Part shown: one piece after another, positions 49,491-58,583 of the stretch
Numbering within the stretch: position 1 is the first letter of the stretch
How the letters are laid out: the number at the start of each line of letters is the position of its first letter
Source of the DNA: Nocardioides guangzhouensis
GTDB taxonomy: Bacteria; Actinomycetota; Actinomycetes; Propionibacteriales; Nocardioidaceae
Reading direction: 5' to 3'
DNA length: 64,000 bases
Assembly: GCF_004519545.1 (NCBI RefSeq)
Contig: NZ_SDKM01000017.1
Location: 1 to 64,000, forward strand
Notes under the pieces: generated by a model
Seen by the model: the letters and a program-made list of their open reading frames with translations, nothing else
Told to the model about the DNA's origin: nothing
Databases searched by the model: none
Position numbers and translations under genes: made by a program

Positions 49491-51031
49491 GGGGCCCGGT
49501 CGACGGCCGGGCCCGCCCCTCTGGCGCAGGGGTTGGCCTCGGCCAGCCGGGCCAGCGTCTCCTCACCCAGCGACCGCCTGGCGAGCCACCTCCAGCCCGG
49601 CGCACAGCCCACCCGTTGGTAGTCGTCGGCGAGCGCGCGGCGCCAGGCGTTGCCGCCCGTCTTGCCGAGCGCGATGAGGTCGGGCTGCCTCTCCAGGATC
49701 CAGGCCCGGTATCCGTCGACGCCGCCCGGCCAGGTGTCGTCGAGGTAGGCCAGCAGGCCGTTGGAGAACATCTGGTACTTGCTGGGGTTGTGGCGGCCCG
49801 CGAGCACCAGCGGCTGCGGCGCCTGGACGGAGAACATGGTGGCGTCGGGCAGCACCCGCAAGGTCCGGGCGACGGAGGCGCGCTGGACGTCGAGCCGGTC
49901 GCTGCGGCCGTCGAGCGAGAGCCCCAGCGCCAGCCCGGTGGTCGCCAGCGACCACACCAGGGTGGTGACCAGGACGGCACGCACCGGCAGCCGGTGGAGC
50001 GTCAGGGCGAGCATCCCGCCGATCCCGAGAGCGGCGAACGGCAGCAGGGGGAAGGCGTCGGGCCAGCCGTCGAAGTCCCGCATCGTCCACAGGGTGCCCA
50101 CCAGCACCGCGGGGCCGAGTGCCACGACGGTGGCGGCGGGGCCGTCCTCCGGGAGCCGCCGCCAGCCCCGGGCGCCGAGGGCCGCTACCACGACCATCGC
50201 GACCAGCCCCACCAGGATCAGCCAGACCGAGGCGCCGTACCCGCGCAGCAGGTTGTCCCAGGCGAAGGAGAGCTTCGCGGACGACATAGGCTGGGCCGGT
50301 GTGTAGCGCAGGTTGATGACCACGAACGCGTCAACGAAGTCCCGCACCGCGCCGACCGCGACGAAGTAGGCGACGAAGGCGGCCAGGGTGAGCAGCCCGC
50401 CGGCGGCCAGCCTCGCCGTCCCCCGCAGCAGGTCCCACTTCCGCAGCCCGAGGAGCAGCGCGCCCAGCGCCGCGGGTGCGCCGACGAAGAACGCGATCTG
50501 GAGGCTCAGCGTGGCCAGGGCGAGGAAGACGCCGGCGAGCAGCCACCGCCGCCGCGCCAGGGCCCAGATCATGAGCACCAGGAACAGCACCATGGGGGTC
50601 TTCTCGCGCGGACCGTTCGAGGCGTACTCGATGAAGCCGTAGAACGCGAGGAAGGTGCAGGCCGAGGCCAGGGCCACCTGACGGGACGCGAACAGGGCGC
50701 GGGCAGCGACGTAGAGCGCGGACACCGTCGCCACCGAGAGCAGCAGGAACAGCATCCGCATGCCGACCAGGTCGTCGATGCCGACGACCCGGGCAGCCGC
50801 CGCACCCAGGCCCGGCAGCAGGTGGGCGAGCGGGCCGGCCCGGTTGAGCATCTCGACGTACGGCGGGTTGCCGTCGGCCACCATCTGGCCGGCATAGGCG
50901 TAGACCGCGAGGTCCCGGGAGAGCGCGCCGCGCCAGCCGTGGAGGAGGTAGACCGCGAGGGCGGCGACGGTGACCGCGAGCAGCAGCGGATCGATCCGGA
51001 GCCGCGCGGACCGTTCGGCATCCGGAGGCAC
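49487..51031 (-). CDS. GT39/ArnT-like membrane glycosyltransferase
   Basis: A 514-residue integral membrane protein with about 11-12 helices. The first periplasmic loop has S-R-D-L-A-V-Y-A-Y and D-G-N-P-P-Y-V (acidic residues as in GT-C enzymes), and a soluble C-terminal part of about 130 residues follows. This fits polyprenyl-phosphate-sugar-dependent GT-C transferases that modify proteins or glycans outside the cell. GTG 51031 with GGAGAAAG upstream. Followed by the flippase. Confidence 0.75.
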   Translation of the reverse strand: MPPDAERSARLRIDPLLLAVTVAALAVYLLHGWRGALSRDLAVYAYAGQMVADGNPPYVEMLNRAGPLAHLLPGLGAAAARVVGIDDLVGMRMLFLLLSVATVSALYVAARALFASRQVALASACTFLAFYGFIEYASNGPREKTPMVLFLVLMIWALARRRWLLAGVFLALATLSLQIAFFVGAPAALGALLLGLRKWDLLRGTARLAAGGLLTLAAFVAYFVAVGAVRDFVDAFVVINLRYTPAQPMSSAKLSFAWDNLLRGYGASVWLILVGLVAMVVVAALGARGWRRLPEDGPAATVVALGPAVLVGTLWTMRDFDGWPDAFPLLPFAALGIGGMLALTLHRLPVRAVLVTTLVWSLATTGLALGLSLDGRSDRLDVQRASVARTLRVLPDATMFSVQAPQPLVLAGRHNPSKYQMFSNGLLAYLDDTWPGGVDGYRAWILERQPDLIALGKTGGNAWRRALADDYQRVGCAPGWRWLARRSLGEETLARLAEANPCARGAGPAVDRAP

Positions 51032-51128
51032 AGTCTCACTTTCTCCACGTGGGCAGGACGGCGGCCATGATAGCCGCCGGAGCCGGACCGGCCCCGGCCG
51101 GCAAGGGCGTGGCTGGCACACTCGGCGG

Positions 51129-53012
51129 GTGAGCCCGTCCTCCGCCGCCCGCCCCGGTGTCAGCGCACGTGTCCGCGCCCCCGAGCTCGCCGGCCGGGGG
51201 TGGCTGAACACCGCCGGGCCGGTGCGGCTTCGCGACCTGCGCGGCCGGTTCGTGCTGCTCGACTTCTGGACCTTCTGCTGCATCAACTGCCTGCACGTGC
51301 TCGACGAGCTGCGCCCCGTGGAGGAGGCGTACGCCGACGAGCTGGTCATGGTGGGGGTGCACTCGCCGAAGTTCGTCCACGAGGCCGACCCGCAGGCGCT
51401 GGCGGCTGCTGTCGAGCGCTACGAGGTCCACCACCCGGTCCTCGACGATCCCGACCTCACCACCTGGCAGGCGTACGCCGCCCGGGCCTGGCCGACGCTC
51501 GTGCTCGTCGACCCGGAGGGGTACGTCGTCGCGCACTACGCCGGCGAGGGCCACGCGCACGCGATCGGCGCCCTGCTCGCCGAGCTGGTCGCCGAGCACC
51601 GCGAGCGCGGCACCCTCCAGCCCGGCGATTCGCCGTACGTCGCGCCGGAGCCGGGCGAGACCGACCTGCGCTTCCCGGCCAAGGCGGTCGCCCTGCCCGA
51701 CGGGCACCTGCTGGTCGCCGACGCCGGCCGCCACGCGCTGGTCGAGCTGGGCGGGGCGAGGGTCGTGCGCCGGATCGGGGACGGCGTGCGCGGGCTGGTC
51801 GACGGGACCTCTCCCCGCTTCAGCGAGCCGAACGGGCTGTGCCTGCTGCCTCCAGAGGTGGCCGCCGAGGTCGGCTACGACCTGGTGGTCGCGGACACCG
51901 TCAACCACGCGCTGCGCGGCGTGGTGCTCGCGACCGGTGAGACCCGCACCCTGGCCGGCGACGGCCACCCGTGGTTCCAGGGAGACCCTGCACCCCGGTC
52001 CGCGCCCGGTCCGGTGGTCGAGGAGGGCGAGGAACGAGCCCGCCTCGAGACCTCCACCCGACTCTCGAGCCCCTGGGACGTCGCCTGGTGGCAGGAGCGG
52101 GTCTGGGTGGCGATGGCCGGCATCCACCAGCTCTGGACGTTCGACCCGCGCACCGGCGACGTCGCGGCCGCGGCGGGCACCACCAACGAGGGCCTCGTCG
52201 ACGGGCCGCTCGCGGACGCCTGGTTCGCTCAACCCTCGGGCCTGGTCCCGGACGGCGACCGGCTCTGGCTCGCCGACGCGGAGACCTCGGCGCTGCGGTT
52301 CGTCGCCGACGGCGCCGTGACCACCGTGGTCGGGCACGGGCTCTTCGACTTCGGTTTCCGCGACGGCGACCGGGAGACGGCCCGGCTCCAGCACCCGCTC
52401 GGCGTCGGGCTGCTGCCGGACGGCGCCGTCGCGGTGACCGACACCTACAACGGCGCCGTACGCCGCTTCGACCCGGCGACCGGACTGCTGTCGACGCTCG
52501 CCTCGGGCCTCGAGGAGCCCTCCGGTGTGGTGGTGGCCGGTGGCCGGCTGCACGTCGTGGAGTCGGCCGCCCACACGGTCACCGAGGTCGACCCGGCCGC
52601 GGCCGCGGGCGCGCATGAGGAGTTCGCGGCCGCCACCCAGCGCCCCACGACCGACGTGGCCGCCGGGCTGGTCCTGGACGTGACCTTCACCCCGCCGCCG
52701 GGGCAGAAGGTCGACGAGCGGTTCGGGCCGGCCACCCAGCTCTTGGTGAGTGCCACGCCCGCCGCCCTGATCAAGGAGGGTGACGGCCGCACCACCGACC
52801 TGCGCCGCACGCTGGTGCTCGACCCGGCCGTCGGCGACGGCGTCCTGCACGTCGCCGCCCGGGCGGCGTCCTGCGACGCCGTCGGCGGCGAGGGGGCGGC
52901 CTGCCGGATGCACCAGCAGGACTGGGGGGTGCCGGTCCGGGTCACCACCGAGGGCGAGGCCCACCTCGTCCTCCCGCTCGGGGGAATGGATGTTGCGGAG
53001 GACGCACCCTAG
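51129..53012 (+). CDS. thioredoxin-like/NHL-repeat protein (NHLRC2-like)
   Basis: A 627-residue protein. N-terminal thioredoxin-like domain (about 15-150) with W-T-F-C-C-I-N-C (C-x-x-C embedded as C-C-I-N-C), then a beta-propeller of NHL repeats (about 175-470; for example L-L-V-A-D-A-G-R-H, V-V-A-D-T-V-N-H) and a C-terminal beta domain of about 130 residues. This is the architecture of NHLRC2 homologues. No signal peptide is visible. Proposed redox or scaffold role, unknown in bacteria. Start GTG 51129; 97 nt upstream lies the divergent GT start. Confidence 0.87.
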   Translation: MSPSSAARPGVSARVRAPELAGRGWLNTAGPVRLRDLRGRFVLLDFWTFCCINCLHVLDELRPVEEAYADELVMVGVHSPKFVHEADPQALAAAVERYEVHHPVLDDPDLTTWQAYAARAWPTLVLVDPEGYVVAHYAGEGHAHAIGALLAELVAEHRERGTLQPGDSPYVAPEPGETDLRFPAKAVALPDGHLLVADAGRHALVELGGARVVRRIGDGVRGLVDGTSPRFSEPNGLCLLPPEVAAEVGYDLVVADTVNHALRGVVLATGETRTLAGDGHPWFQGDPAPRSAPGPVVEEGEERARLETSTRLSSPWDVAWWQERVWVAMAGIHQLWTFDPRTGDVAAAAGTTNEGLVDGPLADAWFAQPSGLVPDGDRLWLADAETSALRFVADGAVTTVVGHGLFDFGFRDGDRETARLQHPLGVGLLPDGAVAVTDTYNGAVRRFDPATGLLSTLASGLEEPSGVVVAGGRLHVVESAAHTVTEVDPAAAAGAHEEFAAATQRPTTDVAAGLVLDVTFTPPPGQKVDERFGPATQLLVSATPAALIKEGDGRTTDLRRTLVLDPAVGDGVLHVAARAASCDAVGGEGAACRMHQQDWGVPVRVTTEGEAHLVLPLGGMDVAEDAP

Positions 53013-53015
53013 ACT
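53010..53015 (+). promoter_or_regulatory. -10 box of receptor kinase gene
   Basis: TAGACT at 53010-53015 overlaps the stop of the preceding gene and lies 45 nt before the kinase ATG. It is followed by GTCCAGTCCGCTCCAGTCCG, a 10-11-bp direct repeat (GTCCAGTCCG, CTCCAGTCCG). Confidence 0.4.
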
Positions 53016-53060
53016 CCACTGGTCCAGTCCGCTCCAGTCCGCGACTTCCGGGGGTTCGCG

Positions 53061-54833
53061 ATGATCCGCCTGCCGATCGAGGGTGAGCACTTCGGACGCT
53101 ACCGGCTGCTGCGCCTGCTCGGCCGGGGCGGCATGGGTGTCGTCTACCAGGCCCGCGACACCACGCTCGAACGCGAGGTCGCGCTCAAGCTGGTGGTCCC
53201 GCACCTCGCCGGCGACGAGGGCTTTCGCGCCCGCTTCCAGCACGAGGCCGCGGTGCTGGCCCGGCTCGACTCCCCGCGCATCGTGCGCATCTACGACCAC
53301 GGCGAGCACGACGGGATGCTCTACCTCGTCACCCAGCTCGTCCGGGGCGGCGACCTGCTCCGACTGATCCAGCGCGAGGGCAGCCTGCCGCCTGCCCTCG
53401 CGACGAACGTGATGGCGCAGGCCGTCGAGGGCCTGTGCGACGCCCACGCGGTCGGCGTCGTCCACCGCGACATCAAGCCCGCCAACGTGCTGCTGCGCGA
53501 GCGCGGCCGCGAGCTCGAGGCGTTCCTCTGCGACTTCGGCATCGCCACCACCCCCGGCGCCGACCTGTCCTGCACCGGCACCGTCGCCGGCTCGCTGCCC
53601 TACATGGCCCCGGAGCGGCACCAGGGCGAGGACGCCGGCGAGCAGGGCGACGTCTACGCCGCGGGCTGCCTGTTCTGGCACGCCCTGACCGGCACCGCGC
53701 CGTACGCCGGCTCGGACGTCGAGGTCGCCATGGCCCACCTCCAGGCGGCGATCCCGCAGCTGCCCGGCAAGGACGCCTACAGCTCGGCGGTCAACGCGAT
53801 CCTGCGCAGGGCGATGGCCAAGGACCGCGCCAGGCGCTACCCCACCGCCCGCTCGCTGCACCGCGACCTCCTCGCTGCCGCCGCGCTGGCCCCGGACGCG
53901 ATCACGCTGCCCGGCGCGACCGCGATCCGCCAGCAGGTCGTGCTCGGCACCCGGCGGCGCCGCTGGCTGCCCGCCACGGTCGTCGCCGCCGCCTCGCTCG
54001 CGGTGCTCGGGACGGCGGTCGTCGCCGGAGGTGCGATGGGTGGCTCCGACCGGCGGGAGAGTGCCGACGCGGCCGGCGGGATGCCCGGCACCACGGCCGC
54101 CGCGGTGGACGCCGCCCCGGTCATCGAGCGGCCGGTCCTGGTGCCGCGCAGCTCCCCGGTCGACCCGCCGACCTGGCGATTCGACGCCGTGGCGCCCCGC
54201 AGCGAACGACGCGACTCCGGGGACGGCCCGGTGCTCGAGGTGCCCGGCACCGACCCCGATCCCGGGCCGAGCCGCGCCCCGGAGCGGGACCGCAGCACCC
54301 GCTCGCCCCAGCCCGGACCGACCGAGACCCGGACCACCACGGCGCCGCCGGCGTACAGCTACCGCTGCTGGGACGGCACGAAGACCTACCGGTACGCCGA
54401 CTGCACGGCGCCCACCGGCCGCAGCGGCGCCGCCTGGGTGTTCTCCAGCTTCGACGGCCTCGGCTGCTCGGCGTACGACGTGCAGGCCAGCGCGGACCGC
54501 GAGTCCTGGATCTGCGGCTACGGCAACGACAACTACATCACCTTCACCCGCTGGCGTGACCCCCAGTCAGCGAAGGCCTACTACCGCGAGTGGTTCAGCG
54601 CGAGCTACCTCACCCAGCGCGCGTGGTACCGCAGCGGCGTGCGGCACGGGGTCCACCTCTACGGGCGCCACGGCAGGTCCGGCAACCGCCGCTGGCGCGA
54701 CGTCCACATCTACGAGAAGCAGCCCTGGACGGTGGCCGTGAACGCGACCTCCATGGACGCCCGCGACCGGGGCGTCGCCAAGGTGCGGGGCTACCGGCTC
54801 CCCAGCCGGCTCAAGGGCGTCCCCCTCTCCTGA
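53061..54833 (+). CDS. transmembrane Ser/Thr protein kinase with Cys-rich extracytoplasmic domain
   Basis: A 590-residue Hanks-type kinase. Kinase domain 10-270: G-R-G-G-M-G-V-V-Y (21-29), ATP lysine K43, H-R-D-I-K-P-A-N (135-142, catalytic D137), D-F-G (158-160), A-P-E. One membrane helix (about 303-326), a Pro/Thr-rich linker (about 330-420) and a C-terminal extracytoplasmic domain (about 424-590) with cysteines at Y-R-C-W, A-D-C-T, L-G-C-S and I-C-G-Y. No PASTA repeats. The outer domain is not one I recognise. Acts as a receptor-type kinase; ligand unknown. The gene ends before a strong bidirectional terminator. Confidence 0.9.
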   Translation: MIRLPIEGEHFGRYRLLRLLGRGGMGVVYQARDTTLEREVALKLVVPHLAGDEGFRARFQHEAAVLARLDSPRIVRIYDHGEHDGMLYLVTQLVRGGDLLRLIQREGSLPPALATNVMAQAVEGLCDAHAVGVVHRDIKPANVLLRERGRELEAFLCDFGIATTPGADLSCTGTVAGSLPYMAPERHQGEDAGEQGDVYAAGCLFWHALTGTAPYAGSDVEVAMAHLQAAIPQLPGKDAYSSAVNAILRRAMAKDRARRYPTARSLHRDLLAAAALAPDAITLPGATAIRQQVVLGTRRRRWLPATVVAAASLAVLGTAVVAGGAMGGSDRRESADAAGGMPGTTAAAVDAAPVIERPVLVPRSSPVDPPTWRFDAVAPRSERRDSGDGPVLEVPGTDPDPGPSRAPERDRSTRSPQPGPTETRTTTAPPAYSYRCWDGTKTYRYADCTAPTGRSGAAWVFSSFDGLGCSAYDVQASADRESWICGYGNDNYITFTRWRDPQSAKAYYREWFSASYLTQRAWYRSGVRHGVHLYGRHGRSGNRRWRDVHIYEKQPWTVAVNATSMDARDRGVAKVRGYRLPSRLKGVPLS

Positions 54834-54836
54834 CCC

Positions 54837-54871
54837 GTTGAGTTGCGCCCCGCTGCTCGTCGAGTTGCGCC
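54837..54871. repeat. two-copy 22-bp-period direct repeat
   Basis: GTTGAGTTGCGCC (54837-54849) recurs as GTCGAGTTGCGCC (54859-54871), offset 22 bp, immediately after the kinase gene stop. It is similar in spacing, not in sequence, to the array at the left end of the window. Confidence 0.5.
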
Positions 54872-54923
54872 TCCCGAGGTGTTCAGCCGCGCCTCGCTGC
54901 GCGTGTGGGGCCCCCGGAACGCG

Positions 54924-54959
54924 GTCGGGCCCCGCACCCCCAGGGGTGCGGGGCCCGAC
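54924..54959. terminator. strong bidirectional terminator hairpin
   Basis: GTCGGGCCCCGCACCCC (54924-54940) and its perfect complement at 54943-54959 make a 17-bp, almost all-GC stem with a 2-base gap. It sits between two convergent genes, the kinase (plus) and the small membrane protein (minus), and would serve both. No T-run. Confidence 0.8.
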
Positions 54960-54967
54960 TCGACGGC

Positions 54968-55192
54968 TCAGACGGTCGGCGGCGGGCGACGGTCGTCGAC
55001 CACCGTCGTGCGACGCGTGCGCTGCTGGTTCATGACCAGCGCGAGCACGATCGCCAGCACGCCGACGACGATGAAGATCCAGCCCAGCGTGTCCGAGGCG
55101 ATCGCGTTGTCGATGGCCGCCGGCAGGTCGATCGCGCCGAGCGCCAGGATCAGCCCGATGACCAGCAGGACGATGCCGATTCCGATACCCAT
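54968..55192 (-). CDS. small two-helix membrane protein (DUF6458-like)
   Basis: A 74-residue protein beginning M-G-I-G-I-G-I-V-L-L-V-I-G-L-I-L-A-L-G-A, with two membrane helices (about 2-21 and 34-56) and a basic Arg/Pro tail. It matches a small actinobacterial membrane family of unknown function. Start ATG 55192 is chosen for AAGGAG 6-12 nt upstream; the frame is open to 55246 but without support. Confidence 0.75.
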   Translation of the reverse strand: MGIGIGIVLLVIGLILALGAIDLPAAIDNAIASDTLGWIFIVVGVLAIVLALVMNQQRTRRTTVVDDRRPPPTV

Positions 55193-55334
55193 CACAGACT
55201 CCTTCGTGTCGTGGTGAACCGAGACCCTCGAGACGACGTACCCCATCCCGGCGCTCTCGAATCGTGACGGGTGAGTCGTGCTGGTCTCACTCGTCCACTG
55301 CCGGCTTCGTGTGGTCAGCGGCGGGTACGCCGGG

Positions 55335-57209
55335 TCAGAACGCGTCCTCGGAGAGGTCCATCACGGACAGGTCGACCGACTCGGCGATCGCGCGCTCCGC
55401 GGAGACCTTCGGCAGCACGGTCTGCGCGAAGAACTGCGCAGCGGCGACCTTGCCCTCGTAGAACGCCTGGTCCTTGCCGGCCGTGCCGTCGAGCTTCTCG
55501 AGCGCGATCTCGGCCTGGCGCAGCATCAGCCAGGAGCAGACGATGTCGCCGAGCACCATCAGCAGGCGGCTGGAGTTCAGCCCCACCTTGTAGATGTTGC
55601 GCAGGTCGCCGCCCTCGGCGTTGACGTCCGCCGACATCAGGTCGTTGATCATCCGGCCGACGATCGCGTTGCCGTCCTCGAGCGCGGTCTTCAGCAGCTC
55701 CCGCTCGACCTTGAGGCGGCCGTTGCCGCCCTCGGACTGGAGGAACTTCTCGATCTCGCCGGCGAGGAAGCCCAGCGCCTGGGCCTGGTCCTTGACGATC
55801 TTGCGGAAGAACAGGTCCTGGCCCTGGATCGCGGTGGTGCCCTCGTAGAGGGTGTCGATCTTCGCGTCGCGGACGTACTGCTCGATGGGGTACTCCTGCA
55901 GGAAGCCGGAGCCACCGAAGGTCTGCAGCGACTCGGTGCCGAGCAGCACCCACGAGCGCTCGGAGCCGTAGCCCTTCACGATGGGGAGCAGCAGGTCGTT
56001 GACCTTCTCCGCGAGCTCGTCGCGCTCTCCGGCGTGCTCGGCCAGCTGCACCTTGTCCTGCCAGGACGCGGTGTAGAGGACCAGCGCGCGCATCGCCTCG
56101 GCGAACGACTTCTGCGTGAGCAGCGAGCGGCGCACGTCGGGGTGGTGGGTGATCGTCACCCGCGGCGCGGTCTTGTCCGCGGCCTGGGTGAGGTCCGCGC
56201 CCTGAACGCGGCTCCTGGCGTACTCGAGTGCGTTCAGGTAGCCGGTCGAGAGCGTCGCGATGGCCTTGGTACCGACCATCATCCGGGCGTTCTCGATGAC
56301 CTGGAACATCTGCGCGATGCCGTTGTGCACCTCGCCGAGCAGCCAGCCCCTCGCCGGCTCGCCGCCGCCGACACCCGGGTCGCCGAAGGTGACCTCGCAG
56401 GTGTTGGAGACCTTGATGCCCATCTTGTGCTCAACGTTCGTGACGTAGACGCCGTTGCGCTCGCCGGTCAGCTCGCCGCTCTCGTGGTCGAAGTGGAGCT
56501 TCGGGACCAGGAACAGCGAGAGGCCCTTGGTGCCGGGGCCGCCGGCGCCCTCGACGCCCGAGGGGCGGGCCAGCACCAGGTGCATGATGTTCTCGCTGAG
56601 GTCGCTCTCACCGGAAGTGATGAAGCGCTTGACGCCCTCGATGTTCCAGGAGCCGTCGTCGTTGGGGGTGGCCTTGGTGCGGCCGGCGCCGACGTCGGAG
56701 CCGGCGTCCGGCTCGGTCAGGACCATGGTGGTGTTCCAGCCGCGCTCGACGATGATCTGCGCGATCCGCTTGTCGCGGTCGTTGCCGTTGCGGTGCACGA
56801 CGCCCGCGAACGCCGGGCCGGCGCCGTACATCCAGACCGGGGCGTTGGAGCCGAGCACCAGCTCGCCGATCGACCAGATCAGGCTGGAGGGGGCGGGGGT
56901 GCCGCCGAGGTCCTCGGAGACCTGCAGACGCCAGTACTCCGCGTCCATCCAGGCGTGGTAGCTCTTCTTGAACGACTCCGAGACGGGGGCGGTGTGGGTC
57001 TCCGGGTCGAAGACGGGCGGGTTGCGGTCGCTGTCCTCGTACGACGCCGCGAGGTCCTCGCGGGCCAGCCGGTCGACCTCGGCGAGGATCGAGCGTGCGG
57101 TCTCGCCATCGACCTCCTCGAACGGTCCGCTGCCGAGGACCTCGTCGCGCCGGAGCACCTCGAAGAGGTTGAACTCGATGTCACGGAGGTTGCTCTTGTA
57201 GTGGCTCAC
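55335..57209 (-). CDS. acyl-CoA dehydrogenase, FadE5-like
   Basis: A 624-residue member of the long acyl-CoA dehydrogenase subfamily, close in length and layout to mycobacterial FadE5. FAD/substrate motifs: [19 protein letters not shown] and the C-terminal [15 protein letters not shown], where the Glu is at the usual catalytic base position. It extends beyond ordinary 380-residue ACADs by an N-terminal part and a C-terminal helical region of about 130 residues. First step of fatty-acid beta-oxidation. A 9-bp-arm inverted repeat 28-60 nt upstream suggests control by a TetR-type fatty-acid regulator. Confidence 0.92.
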   Translation of the reverse strand: MSHYKSNLRDIEFNLFEVLRRDEVLGSGPFEEVDGETARSILAEVDRLAREDLAASYEDSDRNPPVFDPETHTAPVSESFKKSYHAWMDAEYWRLQVSEDLGGTPAPSSLIWSIGELVLGSNAPVWMYGAGPAFAGVVHRNGNDRDKRIAQIIVERGWNTTMVLTEPDAGSDVGAGRTKATPNDDGSWNIEGVKRFITSGESDLSENIMHLVLARPSGVEGAGGPGTKGLSLFLVPKLHFDHESGELTGERNGVYVTNVEHKMGIKVSNTCEVTFGDPGVGGGEPARGWLLGEVHNGIAQMFQVIENARMMVGTKAIATLSTGYLNALEYARSRVQGADLTQAADKTAPRVTITHHPDVRRSLLTQKSFAEAMRALVLYTASWQDKVQLAEHAGERDELAEKVNDLLLPIVKGYGSERSWVLLGTESLQTFGGSGFLQEYPIEQYVRDAKIDTLYEGTTAIQGQDLFFRKIVKDQAQALGFLAGEIEKFLQSEGGNGRLKVERELLKTALEDGNAIVGRMINDLMSADVNAEGGDLRNIYKVGLNSSRLLMVLGDIVCSWLMLRQAEIALEKLDGTAGKDQAFYEGKVAAAQFFAQTVLPKVSAERAIAESVDLSVMDLSEDAF

Positions 57210-57236
57210 TGCTCCACCTTCTCCACTCGGGGTCGT

Positions 57237-57269
57237 TTGTTACCGGAAGGTTCTACTCATCGGTAACAA
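57237..57269. promoter_or_regulatory. operator-like inverted repeat upstream of acyl-CoA dehydrogenase
   Basis: TTGTTACCG (57237-57245) and CGGTAACAA (57261-57269) are perfect 9-bp inverted arms with a 15-bp spacer, in the promoter region of the fadE-like gene. Likely binding site of a TetR-type regulator encoded elsewhere. The rest of 57270-57565 has only the Rrf2-type site described separately and no gene. Confidence 0.6.
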
Positions 57270-57486
57270 GAACGATCATGCCTCGCTGAGGGCACGCACG
57301 CAAGCAACGTGGCCACCGCCACCGGTCTGGACCTTCGGTAGGGACCTCTCGAAGAGTCGCGTTCGCCCGCTCTGACCTCGCCGTCGGCGGGACCGAGCAC
57401 CTCGCCGTCCACGTCGCCGTCGAGGGCCGCCCAACGGTCAGGGCGCGTCGAAGTGACCTAATCAGACAAACATGCTCTAATGAGTC

Positions 57487-57500
57487 GAGTTAATTGATTT
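57487..57500. promoter_or_regulatory. putative Rrf2 site upstream of TauE/SafE gene
   Basis: GAGTTAATTGATTT shares the pattern GAGTTnnTnGAnTT with a site in front of the Rrf2 gene (58552-58565). It lies in a local AT-rich stretch, 57460-57505, in an otherwise GC-rich region. Confidence 0.45.
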
Positions 57501-57565
57501 GATCGCCAGAGTGCGCTTGGTCGCTGTGGGAGCGGCCGCACTCCGACGAAGGGACTGGCAGAACC

Positions 57566-58462
57566 ATGCGCAAGCTCATCGTGCTCGCGTTCGTGGGCCT
57601 GGTCGCGCAGCTGATCGACGGCTCGCTCGGCATGGCGTACGGCGTGACCTCCTCGACCCTGTTGCTGGCCGCGGGCGTGGCCCCGGCCGCCGCTTCCGCC
57701 GCCGTGCACTTCTCCGAGATCGGCACCTCGCTGGTCTCCGGCTTCTCGCACCACAAGCTCGGCAACGTCGACTGGCGGACCGTCACCATCCTGGCCGTGC
57801 CCGGCTTCGTCGGCGCCTTCGCCGGCGCGACGTTCCTCGCCAGCCTGCCCGGCGACGAGGCCAAGCCCTGGGTGGCCGGCATCCTGCTCGGCCTCGGCAT
57901 CTACGTGATCTACCGCTTCCTGCGCCTCGGCGGGCGACGGCCGCAGTTCAAGGCCCACCCCTCGCCGTACTTCCTCGCCCCGATGGGCGTCGTCGGCGGC
58001 GCCCTCGACTCCATCGGCGGCGGTGGCTGGGGCCCGGTCGGCACCACCACGCTGCTCTCGTCCGGCCGGCTCGAGCCCCGCAAGGTGGTCGGCTCCATCG
58101 ACACCTCCGAGTTCGTGGTCGCGGTCGGCGGCTCGCTCGGCTTCCTGTTCGCGCTCGGCTCGCAGGGCATCGAGTGGGGGTACGCCGCGGCGCTGCTGGT
58201 CGGCGGTGTGGTCGCCGCCCCGGTCGCGGCGTGGCTGGTCAAGCACCTCGCTGCCCGGGTCCTCGGCGTCGCGGCCGGCGGCCTGATCATCCTCACCAAC
58301 TCCAAGACCATCCTCGAGGCCCTCGGCGCCACCGGCGCCACGGTCGGCCTGGTCGCCGCGGTCCTCGCCGTCCTGTGGATCACCGGCATCGTCTGGGCGG
58401 TCGCCCAGGAGCGCCGCTCCCGCGAGGTCGCGGAGCTCGAGAAGGAGCTTGCCTCGGTCTGA
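57566..58462 (+). CDS. TauE/SafE family anion exporter (sulfite/organosulfonate type)
   Basis: A 298-residue membrane protein with about eight hydrophobic segments in two repeats. Family motif G-S-L-G-M-A-Y-G-V-T-S-S near the start, H-F-S-E-I-G-T-S and the second-half P-M-G-V-V-G-G-A-L-D-S-I-G-G-G-G-W-G-P. Predicted to export sulfite or other sulfur-containing anions. An AAGGGA ribosome site precedes ATG 57566. It is followed 121 nt later by an Rrf2 regulator on the same strand with a shared upstream motif. Confidence 0.85.
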   Translation: MRKLIVLAFVGLVAQLIDGSLGMAYGVTSSTLLLAAGVAPAAASAAVHFSEIGTSLVSGFSHHKLGNVDWRTVTILAVPGFVGAFAGATFLASLPGDEAKPWVAGILLGLGIYVIYRFLRLGGRRPQFKAHPSPYFLAPMGVVGGALDSIGGGGWGPVGTTTLLSSGRLEPRKVVGSIDTSEFVVAVGGSLGFLFALGSQGIEWGYAAALLVGGVVAAPVAAWLVKHLAARVLGVAAGGLIILTNSKTILEALGATGATVGLVAAVLAVLWITGIVWAVAQERRSREVAELEKELASV

Positions 58463-58551
58463 GGCGGACCTCTCACCCACGGACCCGTCACCACGGGGAC
58501 GCGCCGGTGTCGCGCACGACGCGGCACCGGTGCGTCGTGTCCGTATCGAGT

Positions 58552-58565
58552 GAGTTGGTCGACTT
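58552..58565. promoter_or_regulatory. putative Rrf2 autoregulatory site
   Basis: GAGTTGGTCGACTT ends 6 nt before the GACACT -10 box of the leaderless Rrf2 gene and matches the site at 57487-57500. Position fits repression. Confidence 0.45.
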
Positions 58566-58583
58566 TTCTGAGACACTGGCGCC

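Noticed and set aside
57270..57565. Riboswitch or pseudogene upstream of the TauE/SafE gene
   Set aside because: No SAM or other riboswitch consensus could be matched. A short frame around 57370-57450 resembles protein but has no start, stop or family support.
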